This document shows positions 34,835-45,966 of a stretch of 64,000 bases of DNA, piece by piece. The notes beneath the pieces were generated by a model. That model was not told where the DNA came from. It was given only the letters and a program-made list of their open reading frames with translations, and made no database searches. Position numbers and translations under genes: made by a program. Each line of letters begins with the position of its first letter. Positions within the stretch are counted from its first letter, which is position 1. The DNA is from Anastrepha obliqua (taxonomy: Eukaryota > Arthropoda > Insecta > Diptera > Tephritidae), in assembly GCF_027943255.1 (NCBI RefSeq), contig NC_072893.1, forward strand, positions 43,794,001-43,858,000. The letters run 5' to 3'.

Positions 34835-35322
34835 TTAATAATTTTTTTATGCAAATAGCTTCTTTTCGTACAAAATTCATATCAATCCAATTTCATGCTT
34901 GAAGCTAATTAAAAAATCATTCAACAAATTATGTATATTAACAATAAAAAAAACCGTGGGTACCACTAAATACGCATATACGCATTTTATATAAGGTGGG
35001 TACCCGGGTACCCCGGTCGAAAAAGTTGATTATAGACAAGGGGGTTAATAAGCGAAAAAAAATTTTGGTTTTTTGTATTCAGGTCACTGGCGCCGATGCT
35101 ACAATGTCCGCCGATTGAGAAGCCCCGCTGCGACCTTCCTGGAAAAATTGAGTGTTCATCCGCCTCTTTGAATGATTAAAATAAAAAAAATATTTAAAAT
35201 TATTTTAATGTATAAATAAACTGTACGCCAATTTTGAAAAAAATATATTGACTTCTTCATTTTAAATAATTTTAATGAAAATCATGGAAAATATAGCCGT
35301 TTATAGGTATCTGTCCCCTTAA
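34835..35322. other. Segment with GGGTACC palindrome and a CCCCTTAA end
   Basis: It holds a perfect 16-base palindrome at 34,998-35,013 (GGGTACCCGGGTACCC) and a further GGGTACC near 34,955. CTGTCCCCTTAA at 35,311-35,322 looks like the right end of another TTAA element whose left end I could not find. Confidence 0.4.
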
Positions 35323-36582
35323 AGCAAACAAAAAAAATTGAAAAACCAACTAAATTTTTGAGCCAATTTAAATATGCACTTTATTATAACAAATCAGAAT
35401 TTAATGGGCTACAAAATTGCATAGCTGAAGTTTTGCCAAAATTATTTTTAAAAAGTTTTAAATATTTATGGAGGTTTTTTTTTGCACAAAGTCTGAAACT
35501 CGTATTTGTATGGTTTTCGTAGTAAAATTAGCTATATTTACATAAAAAAATGCATAAAATTAAATACGACACAAATAAATTATCTAAACTTGTCAATAAG
35601 TCCCTGTGCTGCAGTTATTCAATGCACTACATTTTCGTAATTCCTGTGCGTATAGACATATTTTCCTCTTATTGCAGCGGATGTCAAGCTGTTGCTGATT
35701 TGTTTGAATAAACATGAACATATTGGCGCACTCATTATGTCAGTCAGTTCTGCCATGTATCAGTCAGCGTTGATTGACTCTTTTGAGCGCACATGGACAT
35801 ATTCAATAAAGCCAAAATGAAAACAGATCTATGCAATTTGCGCATTTGCATATTCAATAAAATTAATACTGAGCTTTCTGTGGAAAATATTCCTACTTAT
35901 AATGTTTATGTATGTAATCGGATATGTATTTGTATGCCGGAAATTAAGCCGAAAAGCCTCCGGTGGACAATCGAACAATCCATCAAAATTTGTTGTAGTC
36001 GTAATTTAAATACAAATGCGCAGACCAACACATATGCATGCATACTAATTTACTTATACATTTACACCGATTTACAGAATTTTCCGAATGCAGGCAACCG
36101 TTTTGAGTTATCTACTATTTTGGCGCTACGACCTAAAAAATCTACTGTATTGCCATAATTTGTACTAGTCTCTAAGACAATTTGTTTTGGTTGACTAATT
36201 TTTACTTCAATAAATAAATAAATATGCGCCTAAGATGCGTCTGACTATCTAAGATATCTTTGGCCGCTTTTTAAATTTTAGAAAAGTTCCTGATAGACGG
36301 ATGGTTAGCGCTCAGAGATTCAAATTTTAAAGAGTTCCAGTATTGCATTTAAGTCTAGACATTTATTTGAATGTCTCGTCATTCTCACGGCGAAGTCGGT
36401 AACCTTCTTTTGCTCCTGTGCAACCAGTTAAGTAACTAGTGAACAAAGTAGTATCGGCGCTACTTCCACCGAATTCAATTGCTTTACATATACTTAAGCG
36501 TTAGCTTAATCTAACTGAGGTCACCTATTGCTGTCCAGTACATAGTCTACTCTGAATTGAGCTACTCAATTATCAAAAATCT
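35323..36582. other. Unassigned, possible retrotransposon tail
   Basis: Near 35,393-35,425 there is a copy of the ATGGGCTACAAAATTGC motif seen also at 7.84 and 60.6 kb. At 36,195-36,224 ACTTCAATAAATAAATAAAT resembles the (AAAT)n tail of the Jockey-like relics, so a 3' end of such an element may run from about 36,060. No clear coding homology was found. Confidence 0.3.
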
Positions 36583-37765
36583 GCAGTGACCGCAGCATTA
36601 TTAAGGAAGTGCGAGAAAGATGTGTTCAAGGGGACAAGGTATCAGGATGCCTTAGAGATGTTATATGAAGAAATAATTACTTAATGATCTAAAATTTTCA
36701 AAAAATCGATTTTTTTATATTTCGCAAGTGTAGGCTTCTAAGAATACACTTTGAAATTTTTAGAAGGATATTCCCAGTATTTTCCATTCTACAGCCGTTT
36801 TAGCAGGTAGAGTCAGATTCGTCACGTGGCGGCATCAATGGTCGCATTATCCACTCTCAAAACCTTAAACTCAATTATCTCAAAACTTCTTTTCTCGGCC
36901 TGGTGTTGTCAAAAAACAAAACTACTCGACCGAATCGTCTGAAAATTGTCCACAACATCAATATCCATCGCCCGTACTAGAATCATTTTATTATTTCAAT
37001 TTTTTCGTATTTTTTTAATAAAAAACTTAAAAAAAAACCGATTTTTAGAGTGTTAAATTCAAACCCGCGCCATTTTGTCAAATTAATTTTTTTTTTTTAT
37101 TATTCTACAATAGTACAGGACATAGTTATAGTCATACTGATTAACAATGTTTGGCTTTTGTGTTTCAGATAAATAGAGGAGCCAAATGGGCAACACCGTC
37201 CAGGTCCAATTTTTCGGGAGGGTCAACTTCAGCGCCATTTCATAGATTATTAAAATTAAAAAAAAATTCATTTTGGTATGTAAAAGATGTTAAATAAAAA
37301 GCCTAGAAATTTAAAAATGAAAAACGCATTTTTTTATTGGAAAAAAAATCCTGAAAATACCCTAAACTTTCGATCTCTAGACCACCGAGACTCCTTAAGA
37401 ACGGCAGGTAAAAACCGAATATACAAATCTCTGATCAAACTCATTCTGAAGTATGGTGCGGAGGTGCGAGCCGAAAATGTAAAAGCAAAGTAAATGCTAC
37501 TTGCTATAGGAATGCAAATTTTACGATCCATTGCAGGAAAAACTTGTCTAACTTGCGTAAGAAGTGAAGCAATAAAAAAGGAAACGAAAGCTACTGACAT
37601 TGTTCAGCTTGTAAGGGCTAGAGGACGAACTTGGAATGACAAGGGCATCTAGTAATCGAATAATAAGGATTGCTAGAGACTCTAAACGAAATGGAAGACG
37701 TGCACCGGAAAGACCTCCAAAACGATGGGAGGAGGGCTGGATATCTGCGTCAATTGAAGGCACAA
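36583..37765 (+). pseudogene. Non-LTR retrotransposon C-terminus split by a TTAA element
   Basis: The first part reads SDRSIIKEVRER and KVSGCLRDVI, ending RNNYL at 36,684. The second part, from 37,395, continues with KNRIYKSLIKLILKYGAEVR, then ILRSIAGKTCLT, RSEAIKKE, VQLVRARGRTWN and, after a frameshift, RPPKRWEEGW. This is the thumb and connection region of RTE/Loa-style elements (consensus like RIYKTxIRPxLTYGAE, RSEI, VRxRRxxWxxH). A 710 bp TTAA element sits between the parts. Stops at 36.66 and 37.49 kb and frameshifts make it inactive. Confidence 0.75.
36685..37394. mobile_element. TTAA-flanked element (710 bp), relative of 1-1465
   Basis: TTAA at 36,681-36,684 and 37,395-37,398. The right end, read inward, is GGAGTCTCGGTGGTCTAGAG. 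The left end starts TGATCTAAAATTTTC, apparently missing the outer few bases of the same terminus. The body is homologous to about 130-740 of this window and contains CAAAAAATCGATTTTTT near the left end, as in the element at 34.1 kb. Confidence 0.75.
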
Positions 37766-37771
37766 ACAATT

Positions 37772-38200
37772 ATTTAACTACTACTACTTTTATTATAATT
37801 TTCAATTGGCGCGGGTCGATTTTGGCGCCCTGTGGCAGCCATTTTGTTTTGGTGACATCTGTCAAATCTTTTGTTTATTATTCAGTTGTTTATAGTATGT
37901 CAAATCATCATGGCAAGTTGCACGATTGAACAGTACGTTCAAATGATAAAACTTTATTATCAAAATGAGTGTTCATTAACGCAAACGTTGCGCGCATTGC
38001 GCCCATTTTTCGGTAGACGTGGTGGCCCTTCCAATTTCTTATGGCCCATATTGAACCATATGGACCTAGACGACATGTGGTTCTGGAAGTGTGATTTTAA
38101 TGAATTTTATGTTCATTCGTGTAAAGAAATGTTATTTATATTGCGGGAAGGAAAACAGGCATGAAGGTCGTGATGAAAGACAAAGAAGAAGATTAATTAA
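37772..38200 (+). pseudogene. Internally deleted DD41D-like Tc1/mariner copy
   Basis: The frame from 37,910 reads MASCTIEQYVQMIKLYYQN and ALRPFFGRRGGPS, the first helix-turn-helix. It is fused directly to FLWPILNHMDLDDMWFWKCD, the segment around the second catalytic aspartate (normally MWFQQDGATCH). It ends LFILREGKQA, where relatives have LLREKF. About 170 residues between the two parts are missing, yet the join keeps the frame open for 85 codons. Part of the 5' non-coding region (TTTTGGTGACATCTGTCAAA) is present. The ends were not delimited. Confidence 0.75.
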
Positions 38201-38269
38201 AAATCTGGAAGGTAGTCATCTAAGACCTCAGAGAAGTATCAATGTCATTTTTTAACTTCTCGTAATTTT

Positions 38270-39050
38270 TTCTGAAATCTGTTTTTTCTTTGTTGTTTTG
38301 AGAGTCGAATTTAGTAAGAAAAAACTGAAAAAATTATTGAAAAAAATGTATCATAGTCATACTTATAAAAAATTGAATATTTTCGTATATAGTTTTTTAA
38401 AGTGAAAAATCTTCTGTTCTTTTTGACATTTCAATTTTTTAAGCTAACTATACTTTTGAACCTTTTTTTTTTTTGCAAAATAAAAATATTTTTTGAAAAA
38501 ATAACGACTTTTGGAAAATATATTTTTCTTTTTGAAAAAAATACAATATATTTGGAAAAAAATATTTTCTTGTTTTTTCGTAAGCCGAGTTTAATAAGAA
38601 AAAAACTGAAACAAATAAGAAAACTAAGGACTTTTGAAAAATATTGTTTTTTTCTTTTGAAAAAAATATATTTGGAAAGAATATTTTTTGTTTTTTTGTA
38701 AGCCGAGTTTAATATGAAAAAAATTGAAAAATTAAGAAAAATAAAGACTTTTGAATTTTTTCTTGTTTTTTTGTAAGCCGAGTTTAATATGAAAAAATTT
38801 AAAAATTAAGAAAAGTAAGGACTTTTGGAATTTTTTTTTTTTTTTTTGAAAAAACTATATTTGGAAAAAAATATTTTTTGTTTTTTTGTAGGCCGAGTTT
38901 AATATAAAAAAACTGAAAAAATTAAGAAAACTAAGGACTTTTGGAAAATATTTTTTTTTTTCTTTTTGTAGGCCGAGCTTAATATAAAAAAATTAAGAAA
39001 CATAAAGAATTTATCATTGTGAAAATTTTCGTTTAGAGTCTTTTAAAGTG
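38270..39050. repeat. Minisatellite with alternating long and short units
   Basis: The block TTTTTGTAAGCCGAGTTTAAT recurs with GCCGAG at 38,584, 38,702, 38,778, 38,892 and 38,972 (steps 118, 76, 114, 80). A diverged forerunner lies near 38,300. Spacers are A- and T-homopolymer rich with TAAGGACTTTTGGAAAATA. Confidence 0.8.
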
Positions 39051-39700
39051 AAATATCATCAGTTCTTTTTATCATTTTTATTTATTTAAATTTTTGGGCT
39101 AAATATAAATAGTTTTGAATTTTTTTTGTTGGTTTTTTTTGATTTGGTAAAAATACTTTGTAAATATTTTTGAAAAATACAATTTTTTAAATTTACTTTC
39201 ATTAAAGGCAGGGACTGTAACCAGTGATTCCGACAATTTTCATAGTGGGACACCCATAACTTTTCGAGTTATGTTCAATTACGTACAGCGAACTAAAATC
39301 TGAAAGCGGTTGTTTTTAAGATAAACATAATTTTTTTTTTGATAAAATAAAAATAAAAAAATTGTTTATTTTTCATAAAATTAAAAAGTTTCTTATGAAA
39401 ATTTTTGAACAAAAAAATTATTATTGTCAATCTTTGCAGAAGGTTTATTTTTCAGAACCTAAGATGTTTCTCTTTAAAAAATTATGTATACGAAAATTTT
39501 GAACCTTGAATAAATCTCAAAATTATGAATTTTTTTGTAATCTTTTTCTTTTACTTATTATTATTTTCAAGCTTACTAATAAGCCATGTTCCAGAAACAC
39601 TGACGAGAATGTTGAAAATACTACTTATCTACTTGGGTCACTTGACGTGGAATCACGAAACTCAACTTTTGAACTTCCATAAAACATTGTAATATTTTAA
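39051..39700. repeat. Member of the A+T-rich family of 18.4-20.4 kb
   Basis: It shares TTGAATAAATCTCAAAATTA (about 39,507) and the edge CACTTGACGTGGAATC (about 39,640) with 0.74-1.15 and 20.3-20.4 kb. It is non-coding. Confidence 0.5.
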
Positions 39701-39837
39701 ATTGTTTGACTACTCTCCAAATATCTAGTGTGGGTATTTTTAATTTGTCAGCTTTACTCTACTTAACAACAAAAAAACAGAAGTAAAAAAATAAATTAGT
39801 GCTTTTAAAAAAGACTTAGAGAAACTTAGAGATTGCA

Positions 39838-40085
39838 TCTACATTGACTTCTCTATGACATTTGACAAAGTGTCGCATGAAATGCTAGTAAAGAAGTTAG
39901 CTTGCTTAGGTTTTCACTTCACCTTTCTGCAATGGCTTAAGACTTAAGTCATATTTGACGGACAGACGGTGCATAGTAAAAATCGATGGAGTTTTATCGA
40001 ACCTCTGTGTTGCTACCTCCCCTAAAGAAGCATCTTAGGGCCACTTCTTTTCGTCATTTTTATCAATGACATACGCAAGTAGAAT
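39838..40085 (+). pseudogene. Jockey-like reverse transcriptase fragment
   Basis: It reads CIYIDFSMTFDKVSHEMLVK (motif A), LACLGFHFTFLQWL, and after a frameshift GPLLFVIFINDIR (motif B to C spacer). It is broken by a stop after WLKT and lost before the YADD box. Confidence 0.85.
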
Positions 40086-40600
40086 CCATATTTATTTTAT
40101 CTTCTTTTCAACTCACAAAAATCGAAAAGTGTCGACCGACTTTTGACGCTCGTTGTATTTATATTAGTAAACTTTCATTTGTTTCAATTTTCCCAAATAT
40201 GTTGCAGGGATGTGCAATGGTCATTAACAGGATATATCCATATAAAATAGACTAATTTGTGTGTATGTGTGCGCAGAGCCACAATATAAGCTTACACAAT
40301 TTATTGCTGGCAAATATTTACTACCATTTCAGGCAGCTAGTTTAACGTAGATCGGTTAAGACTCAAATAATAATCAGATAAATTTTGATACCAACTGAGT
40401 TACATTTACCGAGAACAGTGTGATGAAATTCCTGTTAAAATGTAAAACAAGTAAATTTCCACACAAACTCTTTAACTTGATGCAGGCGATATTTTGAGAT
40501 GTGCCAAATGTGAAAAACTTTTCCTTCTAGACCCAACAGTGCAACAAGTTTGGTTGGTATATGTTTGGAAACACGCCAAGTAGCACTCAGGTCTTTGGGG
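40086..40600. other. No independent gene
   Basis: Spacer and the poorly conserved region beyond the 3' end of the next element. The open frames here run through that end and look incidental. Confidence 0.35.
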
Positions 40601-40635
40601 CATTCGAGTAGAAGTGTGTTTGTAAGAGGTGTAGT

Positions 40636-41580
40636 AGGTAGGTAGGTTAAGTGGCTGAAGTACCATACTGGCACTCCCCAAGTAGCACTAAAGCGTCGTT
40701 TTGATACCATTGTGAGAACTATTTACAACAAGAAGATATCTACAGCCAGCCAGAGCTGTTTATGTAATGGAAAAGGTTGATGGGATTTGGGTTGGTGCAC
40801 TGCCTCAGGCTGTCGAAGAAAGGAGCACGGAGTACCTTAGTCGTCTAGCTGCCAAGCCTGGACATTAACAGAGAAAGTGCTTAACAATCTGCTTCTCTGA
40901 AAGGCATCAATAACTTTTGCAATAAGAGCTTCTGGATTGAATAGGAAACCCAGATTTTCTGCGTAGTTTGGAAATTGAATGGTGTGGAGTATCCATTTTT
41001 CGCGTCCTGCGTCTATTGCACTAGGGTCAAAGGTTTTTCGAAATAGCACACCAGGAAATGGAGCTCCATCTGTTCTGCACTTTTCTAAGAAATAAGTTCT
41101 GCAGTTCCCCTTTAACCATAGTCAAGGGAATACCGATGGTCGGGTAAAAGATCTTTGAGACCAATTCAGTCGACCTGGCAAGCTCATCAGCAATTTCATT
41201 TCCCTCTACATTCCTATGTCCTGGAACCCAGATCAGAGAAATGGTATCTGCACACCCAAGATGTTTGATTTTCTTTTTACAGAACTTTGGAAGTTTGGTT
41301 CTGCACTACGGTGTCGTCAGAGCCTTGATCGTGGCTTGAATATCGAAGAAAATGTTAATATCTCCCTCTCTTTCGCGTTCCCTCAGCATTTTGCATGACT
41401 GCAGTACCGCAAAGACTTCTGCCTGAAAAACACTAGCAGTATTCGGCAGTTTAAAGGAGTTAGATAAATTGGCTGATTTAGAGAAAACCACCGCCCCGAT
41501 AGCCGATTCCATCTTGGAGACGTCAGTGAAGACAGAGGTGCAAGCTTCGGTGCAGAGATTTTCCCTTCTATCCAACCGAA
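40636..41580 (-). pseudogene. Non-LTR retrotransposon RNase H and 3' end
   Basis: Minus strand from 41,575: CTSVFTDVSKMESAIGAVVF (first RNase H acidic site), SVFQAEVFAVLQSCK (E), INIFFDIQATIKAL (D). After a frameshift come LIWVPGHRNVEGNEIADELA (H and D), and then a decayed zinc segment with VKHFLC and CPGLAARRLRYS. The end carries NPINLFHYINSSGWL and closes in GGTAGGTAGGTT (40,636-40,648, plus strand). All four RNase H acidic/His positions are readable. It is the same family as 9435-9901 and 24,060-24,246. Reverse transcriptase, endonuclease and gag are missing. Confidence 0.88.
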
Positions 41581-41972
41581 AGAGGTGTAGGACTATAAAT
41601 TGAATGAAAAAAAATGGCTTGAATTCAAAAGCATAAGCAAAATCTGATCAGACATAGGTACCCATAGCTTCTATTTAAGGGCTGAGATAACTTAAGTTAT
41701 CAGAATACAAAAATAAAGGGAGAATGAGGTGTTGTGCATATGAGCTTCTTTTCTCGCAGGAAGTTGTCACGCCGAGCAAAACTCAACTGGCCAGGTACTT
41801 ATTGCACTGAACAAACTAAAAAAAAGCTCACCTTCATCCATTCTATTACCCCTTTAAGGTAAAGGGGGGCCATAGAATAAAGAGAAAATTAATTTTCGAT
41901 GGTATGCACCAAAACTTTATCAAAAAAATGTTGCACCATTTTTAATGGCGTTATACATTTAAACATTTGTTA
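41581..41972. other. No recognised feature
   Basis: Short spacer between two elements, A-rich around 41,815-41,900. Confidence 0.35.
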
Positions 41973-41974
41973 TA

Positions 41975-43189
41975 AAGGGTGGTTAAGTTTTAAAAGCCAG
42001 TGTTGATTTTGAATCATATACAACTTTTGTGCAAATTATTATCATTTCTCTTTATTACGATAATATTGGTATAACCCAATTACGTATGGAATAAAATATT
42101 GGCCAAATGGCTGCCGTGGAGGTATCCGATGGTCCAAATTTTCGATGACGCCGAGGCATAATTGAAGTTCTATGCCGTTAATGTGTCGAATTATCTCATA
42201 ATTTAGCTCTTGAATTGTTGCTGGCCTATCGATGTACACCTTTTCTTTCAATAACCCCAAAGAAAGAAGTCCAACGGTGTCAAATCACATGATCTTGGCG
42301 GCCAATTGACATCGCCGCGACGCGAGATCATTCGGCCATCAAATTTTTCGCGCAAAAGAGCCATTGTTTCGTTAGCTGTGTGACAAGTGGCACCGTCCTG
42401 TTGAAACCACATATCGACCACATCCCTATCCTCCAATTCGAGCCATAAAAAGTTCGTTATCATCTCATGATAGTGAACACTATTCACAGTAACTGCCTGA
42501 CCGGCCTCATTTTGGAAAAAATACGGTCCAATGATGCCACCGGCCCATAAACCGCACCAAACAGTCACTCTTTGTGGGTGCATTGGTTTTTCGGTAATCA
42601 ATCTTGGATTATCATTCGCCCAAAAGCGGCATTGGTCATTCACTGTTGCCATTTCCTGCCACCATTCTGATTATTGACGACGCTTGAAATGGTCAAGAGG
42701 CTTTAGTTCTTGAGTCAATAGCACCTTGTAAGGTGTAAATGCAAGGCTTTGTGCATAATGTTCATCAACGACGAGCGTGAGAGGTGCAATTGTTGGGCAC
42801 GACGACGAGTTGAGGTGGACGGCTCTTCAACCACACTATCGCAACAGCAGCAATATTTTCTGCAGTACGAGCTGTACGAGCACGCTCTGGTGTTTTCAGA
42901 TCTCCTACAGACCCGGGTTGCTCAAACGTTTGCACAATTTTTCCGATTTTAAGCACATTTGGACGATTAAATTGACAGAAAAATCACGAATTGCGCGATA
43001 TGCATTTTGATTTGAACGCCTGTTTTCATAATAACCCTGAATAACTTTAACGCGTTGCTCGATTGTGTATTTTTCCATGGTTGAAATTGAATTGGTCTGG
43101 GATTGAAAAATGTCAAATGAAATGCAGAAAAGCTTGACGTTTAGGTGTGGTTTACATTTAACATCGGCCCTTAAAATTTAGTCACCCTT
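41975..43189 (-). mobile_element. DD41D-like Tc1/mariner element, 1215 bp
   Basis: The ends start AAGGGTGGTTAAGTTTTAA and, from the other side, AAGGGTGACTAAATTTTAA, with a further match at GCCRRTGTT. TA lies outside each (41,973-41,974 and 43,190-43,191). The element is complete in outline, with its gene on the minus strand. Confidence 0.9.
42042..43078 (-). pseudogene. Tc1/mariner-type transposase pseudogene (DD41D spacing)
   Basis: It starts at 43,078 (MEKYTIEQRVKVIQGYY) with the first helix-turn-helix and passes through frameshifts to RTARTAENIAAVA. A large part of the middle is shortened. From 42,652 it reads NDQCRFWANDNP, HPQRVTVWCGLWAGGIIGPY, VVDMWFQQDGATCH (second catalytic D), WPPRSCDLTPLDFFLWGY (third D) and, after one frameshift, a C-terminus EKVYIDRPATIQEL. 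I count 41 residues between QQD and PLD, the spacing reported for the rosa-type mariners of Ceratitis. The segment with the first D (SDEAHFW) is missing. The element is dead but its 3' half is well kept. Confidence 0.9.
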
Positions 43190-43191
43190 TA

Positions 43192-45280
43192 CTTTCCCTA
43201 AAAAGTAAAAAAATAAAAATAAATGTGGAAGAGATCGAAGGACGGTTTAAATGTTTTTAGGAAATTATGCCCATAATATTCCACATAAAATCGATTAATA
43301 TATTTTATAGCTCAAACATAGAAATATTTCAATTTGAAATACCGTTATTTGGTACTCAAATGCAATGTACATATTCACATCAACCCATTAGCGCAGTGGA
43401 ATTCTGCAGCCCGGTATAGCGGTAAATATTTGTAGTCGCGAGCATTCTTCATGCTGCTATATTTTGTTCGAAAAACAATTAATTTTTTTTATTTTGCCAT
43501 TTTCCGCCATTGTTGTTTTCTGCTATTATTTGATTGTTTACTTGGGTATTATTGCGGTTTTTCGCCGCGCGACTACCAGCAAAGCGAGCTATGAATTTTT
43601 GACGATTTTGCCATCGAATATTGTTCGGTCATATTAAATTTCACTGATTTGTTGTCAGCCCCAACCAACTTACTAACCTCCCCCCGTCCACCCAAACATT
43701 CCTCCACCCACCAGCTACCACGCGCACATCGCTCCACCAGCCTTGAGTAATTATGTGGCTTGTGGCACGAGGTTTCAGGTTACTCCAGTGGGCGCTTTGT
43801 TGCATTGCTTTCATGGTTCATTTGTTGTTGGTTTTATTTTTTGCTGGTTGCTGTGTGTTGGTTGTTGGTTGTTGTCGTCTGGTTGCGCTGGTTAATCTCC
43901 CTCGGTTGATGGATGGGTTGGTTGGTTAGCTGGTTTGTTTGATTTCGCATTCGCATTTTGATGTTCCATTGGCCTGAATATTTCAATTAGTTGCAATTAG
44001 TATTGCTGCTGTGGTGATTGTGGGCAACATGGCGATTGCACTCAATTGGTCATTCAGGCGCTGAACGACAATACAAACTACAATTGTTGAAGCATGCACA
44101 CATACATATGTGTATGTGTGTGTGTGTGTGTACATACAACACTCGGGCACACAATCAAAGAGTACTACGCCAACAAGTACTGCTGTCATTGTTATTATTG
44201 TTAAGCTTTGGTGATGGCTCTTAGTTTTATTGTTGTTCGATTTAATGTTGCTGTTCGCTTTATTGTTTAACTATATATACGTATGTATGTGTGTGTGGAT
44301 GATTGTGTGTATATGTGCGTGCATATTATTGCAGTTGTTTGCATTTTAATTGCCGTTACTGCAGCTGCATTGCTGGTCGCTGTTGTTGTGCGCGTTTTTT
44401 TCCTCTTTTTATGCATTTTTTTTTTGTTTTGTTGCGGATGCTGCAGTTGACGGCGTTATTTGCTGTGGCTCACTGCCACTGCTTTTATTGTTATTTTGCC
44501 AGCTGTTGTTGTTGTTGTTGCTGTTGGTGTTTCTTTAAAAATGGTGAGGTGCTTTTTTGATAGTTCTATTGTTGATTTTTTCGCTTTGCTTTTGTTTTTA
44601 ACTACCGCTGTCAACAGCACATTCCCACGCTTGCCTTTTCCACCCACTGCTTTTCTTCTTCATTCTTTTTTTTTGTGTTTTTGTTCGCGTCGTTTTGTTC
44701 CGCTTCCGGTTTTGCAATTTGTGCTTCTTTATTTTGCAGCCACCGACAAATAATTGTCTCAATTGTTGTGGCACAGAAAATCTGTTGTTTTATGAGCTTA
44801 ACTTTGTTCTCCTTTGAATGAAATTCTCTGCTGCGCACACACACACGCACAAAGACACATTTATTTGCATATTTCGCCTGCAATGTAAGCCACTAGTACC
44901 GAACTGGTTCGCTTCTGGTGAAATTAGAACCATGACTAGTCCGCATTCCGTCACTTTTCCAATGAATTCTATGATGTGATGTCCAAAAGAGTGTGAAATA
45001 ATCCCTCAAAATCGACAGTTAAGAACTAGTTTGGTCTACATTATTTTTTTGCAGAGTTTTGAAAGATTATGCCTCTGAGAAACGCCCATATCCTAAAAAG
45101 GGGCCATTGATCCTCATAGCATCCTCTTTTCGATTGCCCTAACTGGTAAGAAATTCGACAGTTAAGATTTGCAAGCTTTTTTTGACAGTCTCGAACCAGT
45201 TTTAAATTCTGTATTAAAGCTCGCGTCACTGCTGCTGTTGCCATATTTGATGGGGTAGATTACTGGCCGTTCTGTGTGCA
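43192..45280. other. Unique-looking sequence with opa and TG repeats
   Basis: It contains GTTG/TTGGT-rich stretches (43,820-43,935), a (TG)n run at 44,108-44,132, a second TG-rich run near 44,285-44,320, and CTG/TTG-rich opa-type sequence at 44,350-44,540. No long conserved frame on either strand. The composition is like introns or intergenic DNA of large fly genes. Confidence 0.5.
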
Positions 45281-45283
45281 TTT

Positions 45284-45966
45284 TTCAAACTGGATAAAGA
45301 GGCAAAGCGAATGGGTCTGATGGTGAACGAGGACAAAACGAAGTACCTCCTGTCATAAAACAAACAGTCGGCGCACTCGCGTATCGGCACCCACGTCACT
45401 GTTGGCATTTATGATTTCGATGTTATAAAAGACTTCGTTTATTAGGAATCGATAATAATGCCAGCCTCGAAATCCAACGTAGAATCTTTCTTGCCAATAA
45501 GTGCTACTTTGGACTAAGTAGGCAACTGAGCAGTAAAGTCCTCTCTCGACGAACAAAACTAAAACTCTACAAGACTCTCATCATGCCCGCCCTAACTTAC
45601 GGCGCAGAAGCTTGGACGATGACAACATCCGATGAAGCGACGCTTGGAGTGTTCGAAAGAAAGATTCTGCGTAAGATTTTTGGACCTTTGCACGTTGGCA
45701 ACGGTGAATATCGCAGACGATGGAACGATGAGCTGTATGAGCTTTACGACGACATAGACATAGCGCAGCGAATAAAGATCCAGTGGCTACGTTGGCTGGG
45801 TCATGTCATCCGAATGGATACAAACGCTCCGCCTCTGAAAATATTCGATGCGGTACCAACTGGTGGTAGCAGAGGAAAAGGAAAACCTCCTCTGCGATGG
45901 AACGATCAGGTGGCACGGGAAAGAAACGATTGGCACGCTTTCTTAAGTTCAGCCAAAAGCGCGTAA
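45284..45966 (+). pseudogene. Non-LTR retrotransposon C-terminal region, little decayed
   Basis: From 45,284 it reads LDKEAKRMGLMVNEDKTKYL, then a stop in place of a serine codon, then SAHSRIGTHVTVG. A single frameshift near 45,445 moves to EIQRRIFLANKCYFGLSRQL, which stays open to the natural stop at 45,966. Later segments are LYKTLIMPALTYGAEAWTM, LGVFERKILRKIFGP, RRRWNDELYELYDDIDI and RIKIQWLRWLGHVIRM, ending with LRWNDQVAR. This follows the YADD box in RTE-like elements; the box itself is not in this copy. The antisense fragment at 15,805-15,925 appears to be the preceding part of the same family. With one frameshift and about one stop, it is among the youngest retrotransposon copies here. 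Confidence 0.88.

Noticed and set aside
34560..34880. 106-residue frame in the 34.1 kb TTAA element
   Set aside because: It runs across the inverted end into flanking DNA and matches no transposase.
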